64,000 bases of DNA, taken from contig OZ025263.1 in assembly GCA_964019135.1 (NCBI GenBank), positions 32,776,133 through 32,840,132 of the forward strand. The letters are read 5' to 3'. This document shows positions 60,074 to 64,000 of the stretch, piece after piece; positions within the stretch are counted from its first letter, which is position 1; each line of letters opens with the position of its first letter. The notes under the pieces were generated by a model. It worked only from the letters and a program-made list of their open reading frames with translations. It made no database searches and was not told the origin of the DNA. Source of the DNA: Arenicola marina. Taxonomy: Eukaryota > Annelida > Polychaeta > Arenicolidae. The position numbers were made by a program, and so were the translations under genes.

Positions 60074-60232
60074 TACCAAGTACCACCAGTGTGAGCAGTG
60101 CAAGCACCATCTCGGAGAGCACCACAAGTGTAACTACTCCAACAACACTCTCTGAATCTACGAGCACGGTGACCAGTCAGACCACAACAACACCGACAAC
60201 TGTGACGGCCACAACCAGTGAGTCGAGCACAA
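60074..60232 (+). CDS. array-2 exon A, unit 20
   Basis: A consensus protein; lacks the GTGACAAGTCAG marker of its unit-13 and unit-16 counterparts, a sign of local conversion. Confidence 0.85.
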
Positions 60233-60422
60233 GTAAGTACATGTCTATTGATATTCGTTGACTTTATTTATATGCAAACAACTATACGCGCGTTCAATCA
60301 TTTCTGATGAATTCTATCAGTCTTTGCTTGTACATTTTTCATCGTATTATACTCTTATTTTCATTACTACCGGTGACTGTTTTCTTGATGGTCGTAACGA
60401 AATAACTTTCTCCCCGTGGTAG

Positions 60423-60581
60423 TACCAAGTACCACCAGTGTGAGCAGTGCAAGTACCATCTCGGAGAGCACAACAAGTGTGACCACTCCAACGACGGTAT
60501 CTGAATCCACGAGCACCGTGACCAGTCAGACCACAACAACACCAACAACTGTGACGCCCACAACCAGTGAGTCGAGCGCAA
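60423..60581 (+). CDS. array-2 exon B, unit 20
   Basis: T53A. Confidence 0.85.
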
Positions 60582-61171
60582 GTAAGTATCATCCGAATGG
60601 TTTTGGTTGCCTTATAGTTGATGTACGTACGATAATGCTGAACAATGTAAGCTACCCCTTAGAAATTAAACTAATCACTGTCTATCACCTGGTATGTGTA
60701 CATGTGTGCAATATGTCGATATGAATGTGTCGTTAATGATATTAACGTTTCCTTCTGCATCGTTACAGAGACAAGAAGGACCTAGTTGAAAATTCCACCC
60801 AAGCATATTACGTGCCGATTGTGGAATCGTTAAATGCATCGTATTCTCTTTATGTATTGATGTGGGGTGTTTCCCCGGTAATGTTGACACTTATTTTATC
60901 CTCTGTGATAAGGTCAAAAAGCGGAAATTGGTGTATTCCGCCCGTGCCGATTTCCTTTCCCCTATTATTGTGTTCATTGTGTTATGTGCTATGTGTTAGT
61001 GATCTTTGATGTTTACGTGAACATGTTAACGTTTGCTCCCATCTAGTATTGGCGCCAAGTCCCGTCGGAGTGAGTGTAACGCAATAAAACCGGTTATGCC
61101 CGGGATAATGCTATATGTTGATTTCCGTGGCTTTTCACATGACCATATTAACATTCATTTTTCCTCCACAG

Positions 61172-61287
61172 AAAGTATCATGGACCATGAGTTTGGGCAT
61201 TCCAGTTCAACACGCACAATGTCGGCAGTAGCCATTTTGATCGCACTGTATTTCTTTCCCCTGATGTTTGATCTACTGTTTCATTGA
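61172..61287 (+). CDS. candidate terminal exon C3, module 20
   Basis: Copy of module 16: full-length tail, C1 (60769-60802) with TAG and GC donor, C2 61047-61069. Confidence 0.45.
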
Positions 61288-61320
61288 TGACGCTAATTTC
61301 TCCTTATCTCACCATTATAG

Positions 61321-61479
61321 TACCAAGTACCACCAGTGTGAGCAGTGCAAGCACCATCTCGGAGAGCACCACAAGTGTAACTACTCCAACAACACTCTCT
61401 GAATCTACGAGCACGGTGACCAGTCAGACCACAACAACACCGACAACTGTGACGGCCACAACCAGTGAGTCGAGCACAA
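61321..61479 (+). CDS. array-2 exon A, unit 21
   Basis: A consensus protein. Confidence 0.85.
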
Positions 61480-61669
61480 GTAAGTACATGTCTATTGATA
61501 TTCGTTGACTTTATTCATATGCAAACAACTATACGCGCGTTCAATCATTTCTGATGAATTCTACCAGTCTTTGCTTGTACGTTTTTCATCGTATTATACT
61601 CTTATTTTCATTACTACCGGTGACTGTTTTCTTGATGGTCGTAACGAAATAACTTTCTCCCCGTGGTAG

Positions 61670-61828
61670 TACCAAGTACCACCAGTGTGAGCAGTGCAAG
61701 TACCATCTCGGAGAGCACAACAAGTGTGACCACTCCAACAACGGTATCTGAATCCACGAGCACCGTGACCAGTCAGACCACAACAACACCAACAACTGTG
61801 ACGCCCACAACCAGTGAGTCGAGCACAA
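61670..61828 (+). CDS. array-2 exon B, unit 21
   Basis: B consensus protein. Confidence 0.85.
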
Positions 61829-62418
61829 GTAAGTATCGTCCTAATGGTTTTGGTTGCCTTATAGTTGATGTACGTACGATAATGCTGAACAATGTAAGCA
61901 ATCCCTTAGAAATTAAACCATTCACTGTCTATAACCTGTTATGTGTACATGTGTGCAATATGTCGATATGAATGTGTCGTTAATGATATTAACGTTTCCT
62001 TCTGCATCGTTACAGAGACAAGAAGGACCCATTTGAAAATTCCACCCAAGTATATTACGTGCCGATTGTGGAATCGTTAATTGCATCGTGTTCTCTTTAC
62101 GTATTGATGTGGGGTGTTTCCCCGGTAATGTTGACACTTGTTTTATCCTCTGTGATAGGATCAAGAAGCGGAAATTGGTGTATTCCGCCCGTGCCGATTT
62201 CCTTTCCCCTAATATTGTGTTTATTGCGTTATGGGCTATGTGTTAGTGATCTTCGATGTTTACGTGAACATGTTAACGTTTGCTCCCATCCAGTATTGGC
62301 GCCAAGTCCCGTCGGAGTGAGTGTAACGCAATAAAACCGGTGATGCCCGGGATAATGCTATATGTTGATTTCCGTGGCTTTTCACATGACGATATTAACA
62401 TTCATTTTTCCTCCACAG

Positions 62419-62534
62419 AATGTATCATGGACCATGAGTTTGGGCATTCCAGCTCAACACGCACAATGTCGGCAGTAGCCATTTTGATCGCACTGTATTT
62501 CTTTCCCCTGATGTTTGATCTACTGTTTCATTGA
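62419..62534 (+). CDS. candidate terminal exon C3, module 21
   Basis: Copy of module 17. C1 62016-62049 and C2 62294-62316 intact. Confidence 0.5.
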
Positions 62535-62567
62535 TGACGTTAATTTCTCCTTATCTCACCATTATAG

Positions 62568-62726
62568 TACCAAGTACCACCAGTGTGAGCAGTGCAAGCA
62601 CCATCTCGGAGAGCACCACAAGTGTAACTACTCCAACAACACTCTCTGAATCTACGAGCACGGTGACCAGTCAGACCACAACAACACCGACAACTGTGAC
62701 GGCCACAACCAGTGAGTCGAGCACAA
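62568..62726 (+). CDS. array-2 exon A, unit 22
   Basis: A consensus protein. Confidence 0.85.
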
Positions 62727-62916
62727 GTAAGTACATGTCTATTGATATTCGTTGACTTTATTTATATGCAAGCAACTATACGCGCGTTCAATCATTTCTG
62801 ATGAATTCTACCAGTCTATGCTTGTACATTTTTCATCGTATTATACTCTTATTTTCATTACTACCGGTGACTGTTTTCTTGATGGTGGTAACGAAATAAC
62901 TTTCTCCCCGTGGTAG

Positions 62917-63075
62917 TACCAAGTACCACCAGTGTGAGCAGTGCAAGTACCATCTCGGAGAGCACAACAAGTGTGACCACTCCAACAACGGTATCTGAAT
63001 CCACGAGCACCGTGACCAGTCAGACCACAACAACACCAACAACTGTGACGCCCACAACCAGTGAGTCGAGCACAA
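62917..63075 (+). CDS. array-2 exon B, unit 22
   Basis: B consensus protein. Confidence 0.85.
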
Positions 63076-63666
63076 GTAAGTATCGTCCTAATGATTTTGG
63101 TTGCCTTATAGTTGATGTACGTACGATAATGCTGAACAATGTAAGCAATCCCTTAGAAATTAAACCATTCATTGTCTATAACCTGTTATGTGTACATGTG
63201 TGCAATATGTCGATATGAATGTGTCGTTAATGATATTAACGTTTCCTTCTGCATCGTTACAGAGACAAGAAGGACCCATTTGAAAATTCCACCCAAGCAT
63301 ATTACGTGCCGATTGTGGAATCGTTAAATGCATCGTATTCTCTTTATGTATTGATGTGGAGTGTTTCCCCGGTAATGTTGACACTTATTTTATCCTCTGT
63401 GATAAGGTCAAAAAGCGGAAATTGGTGTATTCCGCCCGTGCCGATTTCCTTTCCCCTATTATTGTGTTCATTGTGTTATGTGCTATGTGTTAGTGATCTT
63501 TGATGTTTACGTGAACGTGTTAACGTTTGCTCCCATCCAGTATTGGCGCCAAGTCCCGTCGGAGCGAGTGTAACGCACTAAAACCGGTGATGCCCGGGAT
63601 AATGCTATATGTTGATTGTCCGTGGCATTTTACATGACGATATTAACATTCATTTTTCCTCCACAG

Positions 63667-63746
63667 AAAGTATCATGGACCATGTGTTTGGGCATTCCAG
63701 TTCAACACGCACAATGTCGGCAGTAGCCATTTTGATCGCACTGTGA
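63667..63746 (+). pseudogene. truncated terminal exon C3, module 22
   Basis: Copy of module 18 at 4990 bp: same TGA inside the hydrophobic tail, C1 (63263-63296) with a GC donor, C2 (63541-63563) with a GC donor. Confidence 0.6.
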
Positions 63747-63815
63747 TTCTTTCCCCTGATGTTTGATCTACTGTTTCATTGATGACGTTAATTTCTCCTT
63801 ATCTCACCATTATAG

Positions 63816-63974
63816 TACCAAGTACCACCAGTGTGAGCAGTGCAAGCACCATCTCGGAGAGCACCACAAGTGTAACTACTCCAACAACACTCTCTGAATC
63901 TACGAGCACGGTGACCAGTCAGACCACAACAACACCGACAACTGTGACGGCCACAACCAGTGAGTCGAGCACAA
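63816..63974 (+). CDS. array-2 exon A, unit 23 (last in the window)
   Basis: A consensus protein; the donor GTAAGTACATG follows at 63975 and the window ends 26 bases into the intron. Confidence 0.85.
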
Positions 63975-64000
63975 GTAAGTACATGTCTATTGATATTCGT
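63975..64000 (+). other. start of an A-to-B intron cut by the window edge
   Basis: Begins GTAAGTACATG as after every exon A; the matching exon B would start about 164 bases beyond the window. Confidence 0.85.

Larger units (their letters stand above)
1..64000 (+). other. giant mucin-like gene, internal part, both ends outside the window
   Basis: One transcription unit is inferred because 141 exons on the plus strand share the same length (159 bp, one of 156 bp), the same phase (one base of a codon at each end) and homologous Ser/Thr-rich products. The protein would be a heavily O-glycosylated extracellular or surface mucin; this role follows from composition (37 of 53 residues per repeat are Ser or Thr, with regular Pro) and not from a recognised named family. 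No signal peptide, first exon, promoter or clear 3' end is in the window. Repeat exons of arrays 1 and 2 align residue for residue, sharing for example TTPTT near residues 21-25 and TTTTPTTVT near 37-45, so they descend from one exon. Alternatives are two adjacent genes, with a junction near 36.7 kb, or partly non-functional arrays. The chimeric exon at 36697-36855 argues for one continuous gene. Confidence 0.8.
36856..64000 (+). repeat. array 2: tandem units of about 1248 bp (exon A, exon B, C1-C2-C3 interval)
   Basis: The repeat period is about 1247-1251 bp, except one unit of 902 bp (A/B fusion at 39195) and one of 1263 bp (22-bp intron duplication at 47.9 kb). Each complete unit carries exon A with acceptor ATTATAG and donor GTAAGTACATG, a 190-bp intron, exon B with acceptor GTGGTAG and donor GTAAGTAT, then about 740 bp leading to the next exon A. 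That interval has three acceptor-like sites, each with a TTAAC branch-point-like motif about 20-25 bases upstream. The array continues beyond the right edge. Confidence 0.95.
48847..64000 (+). repeat. higher-order repeat of three to four array-2 units
   Basis: Exon A at 48847 recurs at 52589 and 56331 (offset 3742 bp, three units), then at 61321 (offset 4990 bp, four units). Markers travel with position: T53A in the B exons at 51691, 55433 and 60423; TAG in C1 at 52037, 55779 and 60769; and the truncated C3 at 58677 and 63667. Confidence 0.88.

Noticed and set aside
38211..63075. Minus-strand frames rich in Trp, Cys and His starting MCSTHWLWASQ, and MILSQRIKQVS frames
   Set aside because: Antisense of exon B and of the C1-C2 interval; disrupted in several units and without splice signals on that strand.
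36856..64000. A satellite or transposon array with no coding role
   Set aside because: The exons keep phase, length and Ser/Thr composition across two arrays with unrelated introns, and the only length change found is exactly one codon. No terminal inverted repeats, transposase or reverse transcriptase are seen.

Overview
The window is eukaryotic genomic DNA. Its whole length reads as the interior of one very large plus-strand gene for a Ser/Thr-rich, mucin-like protein. Short phase-1/phase-1 exons alternate with small introns that have GT...AG boundaries, pyrimidine tracts and branch-point-like motifs. No rRNA, tRNA, CRISPR array, transposase or prokaryotic-style operon is visible. Neither the first exon (signal peptide) nor the true 3' end is present, so the gene runs off both edges. 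An animal is likely. A parasitic flatworm would fit the small symmetric exons, the mucin repeats and the GPI-anchor-like tail, but that is inference and not shown by the sequence.

Array 1 (1-36855) holds 97 copies of a unit of about 376 bp. Each carries one 159-bp exon (53 codons, about 70% Ser/Thr) and an intron of about 217 bp. Exons are nearly invariant, while the introns fall into five recognisable classes. The order of these classes shows nested segmental duplications. A 98th exon (36697-36855) is a chimera: its 5' part is array-1 type and its 3' part is array-2 type.

Array 2 (36856-64000) is built from a unit of about 1248 bp. It holds exon A (159 bp), an intron of about 190 bp, exon B (159 bp) and an interval of about 740 bp. 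That interval contains three further candidate exons: C1 (34 bp), C2 (23 bp) and C3. C3 has a phase-compatible acceptor and encodes a polar stretch, three serines, a C-terminal hydrophobic segment and a stop, which resembles a GPI-attachment signal. C3 ends about 33 bp before the acceptor of the next exon A. There are 22 C modules, 21 A exons, 21 B exons and one A/B fusion exon. In the last 15 kb the units form a higher-order repeat of three to four units.

All 141 mucin exons share phase 1 at both ends, so any exon can be skipped, duplicated or fused without breaking the frame. Spliced together they would give about 7,470 residues from this window alone. The recurring C modules offer a possible membrane-anchored end after almost every A+B pair. 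They may be alternative 3' ends, regulatory (poison) exons, or skipped relics of a duplicated gene terminus. The sequence alone does not decide between these.
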